Shown here: positions 6,257-6,741 of the stretch, in pieces
How positions within the stretch are numbered: position 1 is the first letter of the stretch
Layout of the letters: every line of letters begins with the position of its first letter
The notes under the pieces: model-generated
What the model saw: only the letters and a program-made list of their open reading frames with translations
Told to the model about the DNA's origin: nothing
Databases searched by the model: none
Translations under genes and position numbers: made by a program
Origin: Pseudomonadota bacterium
GTDB taxonomy: Bacteria > Bdellovibrionota > JAFGOL01
Assembly (NCBI GenBank): GCA_026390535.1
Contig: JAPLFT010000003.1
Coordinates: 1 to 6,741 of the forward strand
Direction: 5' to 3'
DNA: 6,741 bases

Positions 6257-6308
6257 TTCGATCCCGTTCTGTTTGCAAGGGTTCTCAGGCAACGCACTTA
6301 ATGCATGT

Positions 6309-6354
6309 GGTTCGAAAATCATCTACTAAGGGACGCCAATAGTTCTCTCGAACC
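6309..6354. repeat. Inverted repeat around the distal tRNA-end copy
   Basis: GGTTCGA (6309-6315) and TCGAACC (6348-6354) are perfect 7-bp inverted repeats separated by 32 nt, and the 11-bp copy of the tRNA 3' end lies between them. GGTTCGA also resembles the T-loop sequence of tRNAs. The arrangement could be recombinase arm sites or a tRNA remnant, or chance. Confidence 0.4.
6330..6340 (+). repeat. Direct repeat copy 2 (tRNA-Glu 3' end copy)
   Basis: GGGACGCCAAT is identical to 5176-5186. It is not part of a second tRNA: no partner for the acceptor stem and no anticodon arm lie upstream at the right distance. It would be the far boundary of an element inserted at the tRNA-Glu end, of about 1.15 kb. 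Confidence 0.5.
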
Positions 6355-6382
6355 TGTATTAATAAAGAAGGGCCAAGAAGTT

Positions 6383-6741
6383 CTATTGCGTCACAAACAG
6401 AGATAAAACCCAGGAATTTTTTGTTACATCAAGAGGAGTAAGTCCATTCCATATTCCGTCTTTCCAATATCCTGCTACATTTACAGAAGAACTATTTGTG
6501 CTATATCCTCCAGCATACACACTACCACCAGAGATAGTTATGGAAGTTACAGCGGAATCTTGTGTTACATCAAGAGGAGTAAGTCCATTCCATACTCCGT
6601 CTTTCCAATATCCGGCTATTACTACAGAAAAACTATTTGCACTGTATCCTCCAGCATACACACTATCACCAGAGACAGTTATGGAAGCTACTAAGGAATT
6701 TTTTGTTACATCAAGAGGAGTAAGGCCATTCCATACTCCAT
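6383..6741 (-). CDS. Tandem 47-residue repeat protein, 5' end beyond window
   Basis: The frame is open from the right edge to a TAG at 6385-6383, so only the C-terminal 118 complete codons are present; an internal GTG at 6661 is not the true start. The protein is made of 47-residue units. Two full units begin GVWNGLTPLDVT and contain SVYAGGYS and AGYWKD; a third begins GIWNGLTPLD and stops early at SLFVTQ. Alternating Val/Ile/Ser with Gly-Gly-Tyr and Gly-Tyr-Trp suggests short beta strands, as in beta-propeller or similar repeat folds. Such repeat proteins are usually exported, but the N-terminus that would show a signal is outside the window. I do not recognise a named family. It is convergent with the ORF6N gene, with 126 bp between the two stops and no clear terminator. 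Confidence 0.8.
   Translation of the reverse strand, partial: GVWNGLTPLDVTKNSLVASITVSGDSVYAGGYSANSFSVVIAGYWKDGVWNGLTPLDVTQDSAVTSITISGGSVYAGGYSTNSSSVNVAGYWKDGIWNGLTPLDVTKNSWVLSLFVTQ
6412..6741 (-). repeat. 141-bp tandem DNA repeats
   Basis: GTTACATCAAGAGGAGTAAG or a one-base variant begins at 6423, 6564 and 6705, an exact 141-bp period (47 codons). The similarity starts at 6412 and continues to the right edge, so the array extends beyond the window. The copies differ mostly by scattered single bases, which points to recent duplication or ongoing exchange between units. Confidence 0.93.

Noticed and set aside
6263..6338. A second tRNA gene ending in GGGACGCCA
   Set aside because: No acceptor 5' strand (GTCCCTT-like) lies at the right distance. 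The segment from TTCGA to CCA is about five bases too long, and the would-be T stem does not pair.
6257..6382. Bidirectional terminator between the convergent ORF6N and repeat-protein genes
   Set aside because: No stem followed by a T run could be found on either strand.
6412..6741. CRISPR array
   Set aside because: The periodic sequence is a 141-bp in-frame coding repeat with conserved reading frame, without short repeats and unique spacers.

Overview
The window reads as a piece of a diderm (Gram-negative type) bacterial chromosome. The organism is not identified. DnaK carries the N-terminal insert typical of Gram-negative DnaK proteins, a lipoprotein with a periplasmic-binding fold follows the chaperone genes, and the sequence is moderately AT-rich. 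The right-hand gene encodes near-identical extracytoplasmic-looking repeats. I do not commit to a phylum.

Positions 1-5002, minus strand: a heat-shock operon in the order grpE (5002-4382), dnaK (4380-2419), dnaJ (2415-1249), then a lipoprotein gene (1203 to beyond position 1). Intergenic gaps are 1, 3 and 45 nt, and grpE, dnaK and dnaJ each have a recognisable Shine-Dalgarno sequence. GrpE, DnaK and DnaJ form the Hsp70 folding machine. The fourth gene resembles TPR plus type-1 periplasmic-binding proteins (LpoA-like 'penicillin-binding protein activator' or LivJ-like). It was recovered by reading the left-edge open frame, because it runs off the window. The grpE promoter region resembles an RpoH (sigma-32) promoter and holds a short dyad. 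No CIRCE element or hrcA gene is seen.

Positions 5003-5184: a compact divergent control region, then tRNA-Glu(CTC) on the plus strand with an encoded CCA end and its own sigma-70-like promoter.

Positions 5185-6340, plus strand: a solitary A-rich gene encoding an ORF6N DNA-binding domain fused to a phospholipase-D-like C-terminal domain. The last bases of the tRNA plus two following bases are repeated exactly at 6330-6340, beyond this gene, so the roughly 1.15-kb stretch looks like a small insertion at a tRNA 3' end with no integrase of its own. The ORF6N coding sequence contains a perfect 29-bp palindrome (14-1-14), the most striking unexplained structure in the window.

Positions 6341-6741, minus strand: the 3' end of a gene made of near-identical 141-bp (47-residue) tandem repeats, truncated by the right edge and convergent with the ORF6N gene.
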